From positions 36,791,176-36,855,175 of the forward strand of contig NC_080046.1 in assembly GCF_012489685.1 (NCBI RefSeq): 64,000 nucleotides of DNA, written 5' to 3'. How positions within the stretch are numbered: position 1 is the first letter of the stretch; every line of letters begins with the position of its first letter. Below, piece after piece: positions 34,075 to 46,000 of this stretch. This DNA is from Lotus japonicus (Eukaryota > Streptophyta > Magnoliopsida > Fabales > Fabaceae). The translations under genes were made by a program, and so were the position numbers. The notes beneath the pieces are model-generated. The model did no database searches, was not told the origin of the DNA, and saw only the letters and a program-made list of their open reading frames with translations.

Positions 34075-35313
34075 TTAATAGGCGTAATAACTATAAGGTC
34101 GAAGCTTAGACAGTATAAATAAGTTAGGTGTGTTTGCACACGCTACGGGAGTGATGGAATATATTATACTAGAATGAGAAAGAATGGTTAGAAAGTTACC
34201 ATCGTTCTTGCGCTCTCCTCTGACAAACCCCTCAGCTCTCTCACCGTCCATGGTGTAAACTCTTGCTTTAGCCGCAGGACGCTTTCCACGAGCAGTGTTC
34301 ACGGCTGGTTCCGCCTTTGGTAGCCTGCACTGTGCAGCAGTATGCCCCGGTTTTTGACAATTGAAGCATTGGGGTCTCGTGTCGGGACAATCACGAGCAT
34401 AATGCCCCGACCTCCCACACTTGTAGCAAGTCAGCTCCCTGTTCTGAGTCTGACCTCCAGAACCACCAGCAGCACCCATCATCGGCCTGTAAGATCCCGA
34501 GGCAAACCCTCTATCAGCAGGACGCTGATACGGCCTCCTGTTCTGAAACCTTCCCCTGTTCTGATTATTCTGGGAGCCCGACCTCATCGGCCCTCCAGTT
34601 CCAGCCCGGTTCAACCTCCGGTTCTTCATCAGCTCCACTTCAGTGGCTTTCTCCACCAATGATTGGAATCGTATGATTCCCAGTGGCCTCACTGAGTCCT
34701 CAATATCCGGCCTCAGTCCATTAACGAAACGCTTGCACATGTAGCGCTCGTTCACGTGGTCATGAAAGAATTGGAAATGCTTCGCCAAGGATTCCAGCTT
34801 CGAAGCAAATTCCGGTACAGACATACCTCCCTGACGGAGGGTCAGAAACTGTGACTCCCGCTCGTCCCGAGCACTTGTTGGAAAGTATTTCTCCAAGAAG
34901 GCGTCCCGGAAAGAGTTCCAGTTGATCTCTTCATGGTTAGCTTCCATGATCCCCCTGGTGCCCTTCCACCAGTATTCAGCATCTCCCAGCAGAAGATAAG
35001 TCGCCATGCCCACCTTGGCACCCTCTACAGTCTGCAGAACGCCGAAAATCTTCTCGATTTCCTGGATCCAGAGATCCGCTGCGTCTGGATCAGTACCACC
35101 AGAGAACTTTGGTGGGTTTTGCCTCCTGAAGTCATTGAGGCCTTTGTTCTGGTCCAGAGTGACTTCCCTCTGGCGCTGATGCTGTTCACGTGCTTCTTCA
35201 GTAGCACGCCTCATGGCATTATCATTTGCCTGTGCTGTTACCGCTTGGGCCTGCGCTGTTACCGCTTGGGCCATAGTGGCCATCATCTCAGCTAGTTGAT
35301 TAGTATTCACCAT
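34075..35313 (-). CDS. Gag (capsid plus nucleocapsid) of Gag-only copy 1
   Basis: The 412-residue frame starts MVNTNQLAEM. The capsid (Retrotrans_gag type) spans about residues 65-240 and includes the AEYWWKGTRG block and FVNGLRPDIE. An Arg/Gly/Gln-rich linker leads to two CCHC zinc knuckles, CYKCGRSGHYARDC and CFNCQKPGHTAAQC. An N-terminal AQAVTAQ unit is duplicated relative to copy 2. Gag packages element RNA and forms the particle. Family resemblance ends around residue 370 (GERKNDGN), where a pol-bearing relative would enter protease; the last 40 residues have no family match that I recognise. Confidence 0.88.
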   Translation of the reverse strand: MVNTNQLAEMMATMAQAVTAQAQAVTAQANDNAMRRATEEAREQHQRQREVTLDQNKGLNDFRRQNPPKFSGGTDPDAADLWIQEIEKIFGVLQTVEGAKVGMATYLLLGDAEYWWKGTRGIMEANHEEINWNSFRDAFLEKYFPTSARDERESQFLTLRQGGMSVPEFASKLESLAKHFQFFHDHVNERYMCKRFVNGLRPDIEDSVRPLGIIRFQSLVEKATEVELMKNRRLNRAGTGGPMRSGSQNNQNRGRFQNRRPYQRPADRGFASGSYRPMMGAAGGSGGQTQNRELTCYKCGRSGHYARDCPDTRPQCFNCQKPGHTAAQCRLPKAEPAVNTARGKRPAAKARVYTMDGERAEGFVRGERKNDGNFLTILSHSSIIYSITPVACANTPNLFILSKLRPYSYYAY

Positions 35314-35511
35314 GTTCTGTTAAGTTAAACAAACAGTTAGTACTCATCATAAGATAGCATCTAGTATAACTATACAATATGATTAAGCAATAACTTCAAT
35401 CAATTTTTAAGCGAAAAATTGCTTGCAGACAATCAATTTTCACTCTTTGCAGAGTCACACAACCTAGCACAGAAGACCTATTCCCCAACAACTCCCGAAA
35501 GACTCGACCGT

Positions 35512-35523
35512 GCTCTGATACCA
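35512..35523 (-). promoter_or_regulatory. Primer-binding site of Gag-only copy 1
   Basis: TGGTATCAGAGC on the minus strand lies three bases inside the 5' LTR end. It is complementary to initiator tRNA-Met. Confidence 0.9.
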
Positions 35524-35526
35524 CAA

Positions 35527-38500
35527 TGTAACATCCCGATTTCGGTGGCGTCACTTTAGTAACCAAAAGTAAACTTAATGCGGAAAGACGTGAAATATTT
35601 TTTTTTCGATAATAACTAAGACAAGACTGAATTAAATAAAACCCAACAATAACAATAATCAGAACTAATATACAATATATAAACAGCCCCCGCTGTAGTA
35701 GTAACCTCGTCACGAGTAAACCTCCAGTGACGGAAAGAAAAGTGTAACGCCCGAAGGCAATATATACAAACCAAAAGAAAAGGGTGAAGTGCCCGCAACA
35801 CCATCCCTCAAAACTGAGAATCAGCTGACCCAATGGCCTGAAAATAAGACCTCCTAAGTCCAACCAACTCTCTGTGATTCCCGTAAGGAAACCACACAAA
35901 AAGCTATAGGCGGATCTACCCTGTCCCCTAGGTAACAAATGAAGCAAGACTGTCAGAGCTAAAACTCTACTCCTACACTAATCCTAACTCGAGGAGCTCA
36001 TACCAACACTCAAAACTATGTGCTAGCATGATCGTCGTCTGAATCAGAATCCAGAACGACCTAGTCTATGTACACCATCCGTCCTCCTCTCGCTACCGCG
36101 ATACGCTCCAGTTCCCGCATCTCAACCCTAGTTCCTCCCGAAGGATGAACCATCATGAATCAGCCCGCCAAAGACATCTGACAAAGGGCGTTTGTTCGCC
36201 AAAGCACACACAGAAGACGCGAGGGTCAACTCCAAAGAATTATCTAAATAATAGCACCAATAAATATAAATAAGACAATAGCCACTTAGGCTTATAACTA
36301 GGGATAACATCCTAGGGTTGCATATTTCCACAAAGAATATAACGACTGTAAATCACAGTTAACATGCATCAAGTAGAACTAACAAGTATCAAACACACTC
36401 ATCAACTATGTCAGTATGCATGTTGCATGAAACGATATGCAGGTTAACCCAGTCAACCAATATGCAATCCGGAACGGATGGACATCAACGGATCAGCCCT
36501 TCACCAGCCACAGTGGTGCCATTTCGGCCCGCGTGCCTCTTACACCACACAAAGGTATGGACAGCAACGAGTCAATCCTAGCACCAGCAACGGTGGGACC
36601 ATTTCCGCTCGCGTGCCTCTGGGATGGACATCAACGGATCAATCCTAGCACCAGCAACGGTGGGACCATTTCTGCCCGCGTGTCTCTTACACCAAACCAA
36701 GGTAGCCAGATCAGCCATAACCCGTAGGTCTGCCATTTCGGTCTGCTACTAAGAGTCACCTAGCAGCGCTCTTACGCGGAAATCCCGGTCTTATAACCAT
36801 TTTGGAATCCGCCGTGGTCCGGTATCTCGCCGTGTTTAAACCACTTAATGAGTGCATGCAATGCAGTGATTAGCCAAACAACGTCTCCGATCTCACTCGA
36901 CACGTCGCCACGTGTTCTAGGTAAATTAAAGTTTCTAAAAGCTTACCCTAAGGTAAAGTCGATTCTGCGACAAAATACAATAATCATAAAATGAGTGCAA
37001 CCACTCACGATGACTCTTCGGGTCATCAATACTCTCACGAAGTCTCACGCTTCAGTGAAGTTTCATGCTCTCACAAGGTCTCACGCCTCAGTGGAGTTCC
37101 ATGCTTTCCACAAGGTCTCACGCCTCAGTGGAGTATCACGCATTCACAAGGTCTCACGCCTCAGTGAAGCTTCTCGGCTCATCCCTTGGATGGCTAACAA
37201 ACTGCTCAACGAGCGAAGGAGTACCAACATACTCAGAACTTACCAAACTCCTCAACACTTGGATCCGACGACACTCCTCGTTTTTCCAAAACTATGATTT
37301 GACTTCCAATGCCTTCCTTCGAGGTTGTTATCATTACTTAAAGATTTTGAGGTTATTTAAGGTCTTATGAATTTTCTTTATAAAATAGATTCCATTTCGT
37401 CTTATCGCAAGTCTTATACATTTGCAGGATCTCCCAATCCCAAGTCGCATCCAGAGGATGTCTCGATCCACTAAACAAAATTAAGGCTCGAACCTCGTTC
37501 GTCCTATCAAACTTTCTCAAAACTCTCAAAATAAAATCGGCATGACCTGCCCGCTATTCTCACCATTCAGAATCTCAGATTCCAGTACAGAGCATATTTA
37601 AATCATCACAATCAACAACATGTCATATATCAATAAATCGCATCATAAACACTTAGCACTTAGCATATAAAGCATGCACCACACATCCTAGATTACCCAC
37701 ATAGCACATAGCATGTAAGACAATCTCAAAAACATTCAGTAGATGAACCATCAACATTGTCAGCCGAAGCCTCAGAAAACATTTTCCAATCACACACAAT
37801 TCCAGTGCATAAACAGTAAACAATGTCGAAACATCGACCCTAAGCATTAACTAGAGATTCAGTGAGAAGCCCTCACCTGTAGATTCTCCAGGACGATCTC
37901 CTAACACTCGTTCACAATCAAAGGCTTGCTCCTCTGGGAATTCCTCAAAATCACCTTTAGAGCAAAACCACAGAAATACTATCAGAATCTATCGAAAACT
38001 AAGTTATCGATACTTACTAAGGTTACTCGAAGTAATCTATACTCTAAGGTACGATAATCTAGCGCGAAAGACAAGTTTTCGGAAAAGGAAATTTTCCTCC
38101 TCCCCCTTAATAGGGCTCGGCCACTTTGGTTAATTATGGGGCTCGATTTTTCTTCGATCAAACTTGGTTCCTATGCTTTCATAAGCCGTAACTAAGGGTA
38201 TTCTGAACTCGGAAAAATTATCGGATCAAAAACTGTCGCAGGGGTATTTTGGTCATGATTTTTAACTTAGGATTTTCAAAACTGAAATCCCAAAAATAAA
38301 ATTTTGCAGGGACGTCACCAACGACGTTTATGACAACTAATCCTACTAGCACTAAGCTAAGGCGATAGTTTTCAGCCTAAAGGTTGAAGCTTTACTTCAA
38401 AAACTCCAAAAATGGGTATTTTAGGCTAAAATTGATTCCGGCGGAATTCCGGCGACATAACGGAAAATCTAACCCGGCAGAAGTGATCTTGGGCGCATAA

Positions 38501-39484
38501 GGAAGAGGTTTAGAATCAGAAATGAAAGATTTAGGATAGTTTTACAAAAACCCATAAACTATCCACTCAGAAAACTCTACAGAAAAGCTATGGAAAAAGC
38601 GATCAGAGGTAAGGATTAGCGACTATACCTCGAAACCTTGAAGCAGCAACTGATTAATCCACGATCAAGAAAGGATTGAACAAAATCTCTTCTCCTCCTC
38701 TCCTTAGCAAACTCGCGGCCTCCTTGGGAAGAAATGGGTAAGATATTTGTTTTTTTCTCATTTCTTGGCTATATATAGAGGTTGGAAATTCGCGGGAAAA
38801 TGAAAGTTTCGCGAATCTGATTTTTCCGGCGTCATTCTCCGTGAATTAATAGATATGTTTTGGCAAAAGAATTCCAAAACTATAAAGAGGTCTCCTTGTA
38901 TTTTTGGCAACTAATGCATAGTCGGTATAAAACTATTTTACCCGATAAGTTGCTTTTTGCATCGAAAGTCGGAATAGAAAACTTCCTTCGGAAGAAAGAT
39001 TGAAATCATCAAGAGAAATGGGTGTACGCGTGTAGAATATTCATTTGAAGCTCTGAATAGATAAAGTCCCCATTGTCGAGAAATTCTAGGGTTTTGAAAT
39101 ACCAGGGATTCGGTTTCGGCAAACTTCCGATGATTGGAATCGGACGTTCGTAGATCCTAGAGTTTCGCCTCGAAACGATTGTGATATATGGAAAAAGAGA
39201 AGTTCTAACATTTCTCTGAAGATTTTTGGAATTAACTTCCGTTGTGCCTAAAAGTGAAAATCAGCTATATACTAGGGTTTCTGACCTAGGTTTAAGCGTA
39301 TAACGATCGTGCTATAACTTTTATCGATCATGATGTAATCCTTTGACTTTTCCTGAACTTTCTCCTTCATAAATTTATTTCATTTGGTAAACTTTAGTTC
39401 AGGTTTCCCTTCACAATACATCAACCCTAATCGTAAATGGAAATCTCTTCCACTGATCCTAAGCTTAAAATCTTGGGTCTTACA
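35527..39484 (-). repeat. 5' LTR (element orientation) of Gag-only copy 1
   Basis: Plus strand begins TGTAACATCCC (one C-to-T change from its partner) and ends GGGTCTTACA next to the TSD ATATG. It has the same minisatellite at about 37034-37170. The many short ORFs inside are also found in the other LTR and have no coding features. Confidence 0.9.
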
Positions 39485-40720
39485 ATATGCACAAGCGGTG
39501 TCTTGTGGCCCACGGCAGCAGAAGGGTGGGAATGTGCAAGGGAACTGGATGGCGGCTTTGGAGGTATGGAGTGGCCCGGAGGTTCCGAAAGGTGACGATT
39601 GGTTGTTGAGAAGTTTGGTAGGGGAGATTAAGAATATGGAAATTGAACCACTCATTCGAGACGCATTTGTGCTTGAAGGACATAACACCATTCAGGTGCG
39701 GTACTTGGGGGATGATCAGGTAGTGATCTCTGGACCGAAGGGGGTGGACTTAGCTGAAATCCTAAAGGAGCCTGAAAGCGGGTTTGAAGAATTAGTCCAG
39801 AACATGCAACCATGGACACCATCATTATCAACGGGGAATAGGATGATTTGGATTAAATACTATGGGATCCCGATGAACATGTAGACGTTGGAATGCTTCA
39901 AAACTATGGCCGAGACTCCAATCGTGGCGGAATCATTAGTGGGTGGAAACGTGGGGAATATTGTTGATTGTGTGGGACCCATATAATTTGAAGGGAGGGG
40001 AACATAAATGGGGTGGCAAGCAAGGGTAATTATGTAATCCCTCATAGTTGTCTACGAAGAGTCAATTTTGCCCCTCTCTTAAATTACTTAGACTTTAATC
40101 TTGCGGAGAGTGATCCATGAAGGGGCCCAGGTAAATGAGAGCCCGACCCAATTGAATGAAGTTGCTAGGGGAGAGGAGGCCCAAAGGGATCTACCTGAGG
40201 ACTCTATCCATAGCAGTGGTAGCGTGAATGATGAGAGGAGGAGAAAGCGACCAAACCTGAACATTTCGTGGCATGAATCGATGTCAGAACAGGAGCAAGG
40301 TGATCGCCATAATTATACTGGTGGCGCATCCCAAGGCATTCTTGTTACCTTGCTCCGACGCACTGTAGCATCTTCGGGGTGTGGTGGGTTGGGTGTGGAG
40401 GGTGTGATGGCAGCATCAGGTAGGGTGAGGAACTGGCAGGATGCGACGGAGCGACGCTAGCTACGCAGGTCAGTGTACTCTTTGTGTAGTTCCCCGACAA
40501 GTTCTAAGGCTCGTAATAGAAGTAACCCCATGTGGCTGAGAAATGTGGAGGATGAGGCTAGAAGGATTTGGGTGGCGGGTAAAGAACTTGGGGCCACTGC
40601 AACAGGAGATGAAGGTGAAATTCTGAGAAGACTTGCAGCTATGGAGCATAGGTATGCTACTGAGGCAGGGGAGTTGGCTGGGTTGGGGCCAAACATGGAA
40701 AATGGTGGTTTATCATGAAG
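39485..40720 (+). pseudogene. LINE ORF1, 3' part: DUF4283-like domain and C-terminal region
   Basis: After the insertion the frame resumes with AQAVSCGPRQQKGG and continues through a DUF4283-type region (DDWLLRSLVGEIKNMEIEPL, VRYLGDDQVVISG, MIWIKYYGIP), with a stop at 39882. Remnants of the low-complexity C-terminal region follow, and the segment at 40473-40718 (EDEARRIWVAGKELG, EILRRLAAMEHRYA) ends ORF1 just over the ORF2 start. Several stops and frame changes make it non-functional. Confidence 0.7.
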
Positions 40721-42036
40721 ATCATATCCTATAATGTGACGAGTTTGGGGGGTGGGGCTAAAAGGAGGGTGATCCGAAATTTTGTGGAGAAGGAGCAATG
40801 TGAAATGCTTCTGATCCAAGAGACAAAAATGGAAGCCATTAATCTATGGGTTTGTAATCAGGTATAGGGTGATGCTGACTATGAGTGGAGGGCATCTCCT
40901 GCAACCAATAGGGGAGGTGGCCTCTTGTGTATATGGAAGCGGGGGGCATTTACTTTGCAAACTTGTGTTCAAGGGAAGGGGTTCATTGGATTGATAGGAA
41001 CATGGGGAGACATGACAGAAGCTATTGTAGTTGTTAACATATATTCCCCTTGCAGAATTGAGGAGAAGAGGAGTATGTGGCGAGCAATCCTTGAGTGGAA
41101 AAGTAGCAGAACAGAAGCTTTGTGGTGTTTGGGTGGAGACTATAATTCTGTTCGATCGGAGGATGAGAGAAGGGGGGTAGCTACAGCGGGGGGAACTCAG
41201 AGGAGAGCAATTCTGGAGTTTAACAATTTTTTTGAGGAGCTAGAGGTACTTGATTTTCCATTAGCTGGTCGAAAACTTACATGGTACTTACCAAATGGGC
41301 AAGCCCAGAGCAGAATCGATATACTTTTAGTGTCATCTGAATGGCTTGTGAGATGGCCTCATTGTGAGTAGGTTGGTTTGTGTCGAAGCATTTCAGACCA
41401 TTGCTCGTTGCTATTGCAAACAAAGTTTCAGGATTGGGGCCCAAAATCATTCAGAGTGCTTAATTGCTGGTTCTTGGAGCCTAAGTTTAAGGAGTTTGTG
41501 GTGAAAGTGTGGGAGGAATTTCAGTGTGAAGGATGGGGTTCCTTTGTGCTAAAAGAGAAACTCAAAGGGCTGAAAGCAAAACTGAAAGTGTGGAATAAGG
41601 AGGTGTTTGGTGATGTGAATAGTAAGAGGAATGACTTGGTGCTGCAGATAGAAGAGGATCTGGACCGGAAAGAAGAGGATGTGGGGTTGCTAGCAACAGA
41701 GGTGGATGCACGTAGGTTATTATGTTATGAGTTCTGGGCGGTTCTCAAGCTGCAGGAGTCTCTTCTTTGCCAAAAATCCATATCCAAGTGGCTCAAAGAA
41801 GGTGACCATAATACAAAATACTTTCACTCCATAGTTAACTGGCGTAGACGCACAAATTCAATCGCGGGTCTGATGATTGATGAGAGCTGAGAGGAGGATC
41901 CTAATAAAGTGAAAGAGGAGGTTAAGCAATTCTTTGAGAGGAGGTTTGCTGCGAATAGTTGGGAGAGCCCGACCCTGGATGGCGTACCATTTAGTACCCT
42001 TTCCCAGGAAGATAATTGTTCCGTACTAGGGAGATC
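40715..42036 (+). pseudogene. LINE ORF2 N-terminus: endonuclease, truncated by another element
   Basis: ORF2 begins MKIISYNVTSLGG at 40715 with an EEP (APE-type) endonuclease: LIQETKME, VVNIYSPCR, CLGGDYNSVR, SRIDILLVSSEW, ISDHCSLLL. Stops at about 40864 and 41369 and a further stop at 41888 break the frame. The spacer before RT is present (LKEGDHNTKYFHSIVNWRRR, ending near SQEDNCSVLG). The RT itself is missing because the LTR of another retrotransposon begins at about 42037. Confidence 0.8.
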
Positions 42037-42388
42037 TGACGTCGGAAACTGACAGAAAGTAAACCCTAGCAAGTACTAAAAATATCACAAAAGGAATATT
42101 CTCATTAAATGTTTTTAAAGGTTAAGTTGTACAAGCTGATGACCTTCCCTTTTATAGAGGGTGAAGTCATGACATGGACTTTTCCTAAATGTGGGCCTGA
42201 CAATCAGGGCCCAAATCCCTGTACATATAAGACAAATCCAAAGGAATCTTCCAGCTGACTTGTGGGTCCATCATCTAAGGGAGGGCAATGAAGCTCGTTG
42301 TGTCGCACTTCCCGCCATGGCTATCTTCAATGGTTTATTGTTCATTTTGGGCGGGACATAATCTTCTTTATGTCCCGCCCAGTCCGCA
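42037..42388 (-). repeat. 3' LTR of a third LTR retrotransposon (minus orientation)
   Basis: It abuts LINE ORF2 on the left and a G-rich tract on the right. On the minus strand it begins TGCGGACTGGGCGGGAC after the PPT, has a TATA box (CTCTATAAAAGGG, about 42147-42161 on plus) and ends near ...CCGACGTCA. The left boundary is set from the break in LINE similarity. No second copy is visible, so limits are approximate. Confidence 0.5.
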
Positions 42389-42398
42389 TGCCCCCAAG
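42389..42398 (-). promoter_or_regulatory. Polypurine tract of the third LTR element
   Basis: The minus strand reads TCTTGGGGGCA directly before the LTR start TGCGG, like the TTTTTGGGGGGCATC tract of the element at 1-15046. Confidence 0.5.
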
Positions 42399-42746
42399 AC
42401 ATGAGACTCGAGTAATGAGTCGAAATGTCTTCATCATGTTACCTAGTAGTTCGCCTCTATTGTTTATTCGTTCATCGCCATTTCAGTGTTCATTTATACG
42501 ACGCCACTTTCGTGCGTCGCCACTTTTGTTGCCGTTTTGTAGATGAGCCGCCATTTGTCATAACCGTCAATCACGTCTTTTCAACTGACGCACGTAATCC
42601 TTGTTTTCCGGGATTTCGTCATCATTTGCCATGAATGCGGTTGTGCGTCTCGAGGAGTTACACCTTTTCAGTTCATGCCTTTTCAAATTTCAAATCCCAC
42701 GTCCTTTCACGATCTTTCCCCACTCATTCTCTCTCCTCCTTTTCTC

Positions 42747-42757
42747 TCTATAAAAAC
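42747..42757 (+). promoter_or_regulatory. TATA box of the antisense gene in the third element
   Basis: CTCTATAAAAAC lies about 350 bases inside the PPT, in the opposite orientation to the element, with CT-rich sequence after it. The ATG is at 43091, giving a 5' UTR of about 310 bases. Confidence 0.55.
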
Positions 42758-42974
42758 CCCTTTTCACATTTCATTTTTCACTTTCCTGAAACTTTCGTTC
42801 TGAAAACTTTTCACCGCAGCGCTCACTTTCTCTTCTTTGAACTCCGGTGAACCTTTCTTACTCCGGCCGTCGTCATTGCGCGGTGCTCCCCCATTGCCGA
42901 CGTTCTCCTTTCTCAAATCCACAGTTCTTCCCCTGGTTAGTTCTTCCTCTTTCTTGAGACCCTTCGTTTACTTC

Positions 42975-43090
42975 TTTTTTCTGACTCTGTTCATCTTCTT
43001 TCTTCTTTTGACTCTGTTCATCTTCTTTCTTCTTTTGACTCTGTTCATCTTCTTTCTTCTTTTAGTTTGTTTATCTTCTTTCTTCTTTTT
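42975..43090 (+). repeat. 27-bp tandem repeat in the 5' UTR of the antisense gene
   Basis: About 3.5 copies of a pyrimidine-rich unit beginning GACTCTGTTCATCTTC lie just before the ATG at 43091. Confidence 0.85.
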
Positions 43091-46000
43091 ATGAAACTGC
43101 CTCGCATGTCGTTGCCAAACGCCAGCTTTTCTTCCCTAGAACTTTCTTCGCCCTCTACGGAGGAGGAAGTTGTTGCCCACACCATAATTGAAATTCACTC
43201 CTCGCCTTCTACCCACGACGATTCCGGTCCCGCCGGCTCTGTAGATTCAATTCTCTCCTCCAATGGAGAGTTGTCTTCACCTGAATGGCGCTCAAACGCG
43301 CATTTAGTTGAAGATAAGTGTCTCTTGCGTTCTATCTGGAGCAGTGTTGGGAGCCTTAATTCGCTTCGAATATCTGCCCAAGGGTTCACGAAGATAAACC
43401 CCGCCACCTCCAATAATGAAGACCTTCAGTTGAATGTTCTTCCATGTGGCGAGGATGACTGTGTTCTTTTGCGCAAAGAGCCAACCGATGAATCGCCTGA
43501 TTTCTTTTCTGTTTATGGTTATTTCTTTTTAGACTTGAATATCAAACTTCCCTTCTCACCTTTTATATGTCACGTTCTTTCTTTTCTGAATGTGGCGCCT
43601 TGCCAACTCCAGCCCAACGCCTGGGGTTTTATCCGCTGCTTTGAAATTCTTTGTGAACACTTGAGTTTCACTCCAACCTATCCTTTGTTCTTCCTTTTCT
43701 ATAAATCAGTCACCACTAAACCTACTTCTGTGAAATGGGTTCCACTTTTAGCCCGTAAGAACATGAGTCGGTTCACCGCCCTTAAAAGCCATTACAAAGT
43801 ATGGCAGAAAAAATACTTTAAAGTTATGGAGTCGCCCGAAATAAAGAACTTGTTCCGAGATTCCGACAATAACCCTCTCTTCCCTTTTTACTGGACAAAA
43901 AACCCTCGCCAAAAAATATCTGTTTCATACGACGCCTTGGATGAATCTGAACAAGGCGTCGCCGATTACCTCCGCACACTACCAGTAATTTCTGGTCACG
44001 ACTTGATTGAGGCGTCGAAATCCGGCACTTTAAATCAATTTTTTAGTAAGTTTATAATCTTTGCACGTAACTTGTTTTTTGTAAGACCCAAGTTTTAAGC
44101 TTAGAATAAGTGGAAGAGATTTCCATTTACGATTAGGTTGGACGTATCGTGAAGGGAAAACCTGAACAAGAGTTTATCGAATGGAATAAATTTATGAAGG
44201 AGAAAGTTCAGGAAAAGTCAAAGGATTGTATCGAAGTCGATTTAAGTTATAGCACGACTAATATTCGTTTTAAAACCTAGGACAAGAACCTTAGGAAATC
44301 AAACTGTGTTCCACCCTTGGAACACTGTAGGAATTTAGTCCAAAAATCTTCAGAGAAATGTTAGAACTTCTCTTTTTCCATATATCACAATCGTTTCGAG
44401 GCGAAACTCTAGAATCTACGAACGTCCGATTCCAATCATCGGAAGTTTGCCGAAACCAAAACCCTGGTATTTCAAAACCCTAGAATCACCCGACGATGAA
44501 GACTTTTTCTATTCAGAGCTTCAAATGAAGATTCTACACGCGTACACCCATTTCTCTCGATGATTTCAATCTTTCTTCAGAAGGAAGTTTTCTATTCCGA
44601 CATCCGATGCAAAAAGCAACTTATCGGGTAAAATAGTTTTACACCGACTTTGCAGTAGTTACCAAAAATACAAGGAAACCTTTTCTTAGTTTTGGATTTA
44701 TGTCGCCAAAACCTATCTTAGAATTCATGGAGAATGAAGCCAGAAAAATCAAATTCGCGAAACTTTCATTTTCCCGCGTTTTGCCAACCTCAATATATAG
44801 CATTAAAAACAAGCCTCGAAAACCAAAAATCATACCGATATTTCTTTGAAGAATTAGAAGATTCAGCGGGGAGAATATCGTGTCTAGAATACCTTGGAAT
44901 CAGTAGGAAGAATCGAAAATCACTCTCATATTTTTATCTTAACTCTATGAGCTAAATCCTCCGATATCTAAACAAATCTGTACCGGTTTACAAAATATCT
45001 TCTCAAAAATATCTTCACAAAATATCTTCTCAAAATATCTTTGATAAATATCTATCCATCCTTATCCAATCTTTACAAAATATCTTCCATTTCATTCCCT
45101 ATATATATATGTTGAAGCTTGAAACAAAAACCTCACAAAACACAAAAACTCACCCATTTTCTCTCTTGAAGCCGCGAGTTTGCTAGGAGGAGGAGGAGAA
45201 GAGATTTTGTTCATTTCTTGCTGGATCGTCGATTAAACAGTTGCTACTTCAAGGTTTCGAGGTATAGTCGCTTTTCCTTACCTCTGATCGTTTTTTTTCA
45301 TAGCTTTTCTCTATGTCCTTCTGTGCTCATAGTTTTGAGGTTTTTGCAAAACTATCTTGAGTACTTCATTTTTGATTCTAAACATCTTCCTTACGTGCCC
45401 AAGAGCACTTCTGTCGGATTAGTTTTTCCGTTATGTCGCCGGAACTCCGCCGGAATCAATTTCTGCTTAAAATACCCATTTTTAAGCAAAGTCTCAACCT
45501 TTGGGCTGAAAACTATCGCCTTAGCTTAGTGCTAGTAGGATTAGTCGTCATAATCGTCGTTAGTATCAACCCCATCTAATTTGTTTTTCGAAACTCTGAT
45601 TTTGAAATTCTGAGCTGAAAATAATGACCAAAATACCCCTGTGACAGTTTTCGATTCGATATTTTTTCTGAGAGTTTCCTTGGCCTAGATATCGCCTAAG
45701 AATACCTAGGAATCGATTTAGATCGAAGAAAAAGTTCGGAAACCCTATTTTACATAGTGGCCGAAACCTATTGCTTAGAGTACCTTGTCCAAAAATAATT
45801 TTTGCGTCTCTATGACCTGAACCATTGCGTAGCTCTTCCGATTGTCGAAATTTTGGCGCTGGTTTCGTGTCATTCCGAGTTCTGTAGCTCGAGTTATGCT
45901 CGTTTTAGCGAACGAGGTTATGTCGTCTATTCATGCTTAAAAATTGTACTCTGAAGCTTCTTAAGCTTTTTCTAACGCTAGTTAGTGTTATTTTGACCGA

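Larger units (their letters stand above)
29038..39484 (-). mobile_element. Complete Gag-only long-LTR retrotransposon (TR-GAG type), copy 1
   Basis: LTRs of 3938 bp (29038-32975) and 3958 bp (35527-39484) flank a 2551-bp interior, with a perfect TSD ATATG (29033-29037, 39485-39489). On the minus strand the order is 5' LTR, PBS, gag, about 1.1 kb without a frame, PPT and 3' LTR. There is no protease, RT, RNase H or integrase. Structures of this type are described as TR-GAG elements, which need enzymes from a partner. The LTRs are nearly identical by eye, with small differences such as a 13-bp difference near 29300/35788, so the insertion is recent. Confidence 0.92.

Noticed and set aside
42037..42388. 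Exact TSD for the third LTR element
   Set aside because: The other end is not in the window and LINE similarity fades at the junction, so no duplication can be proven.
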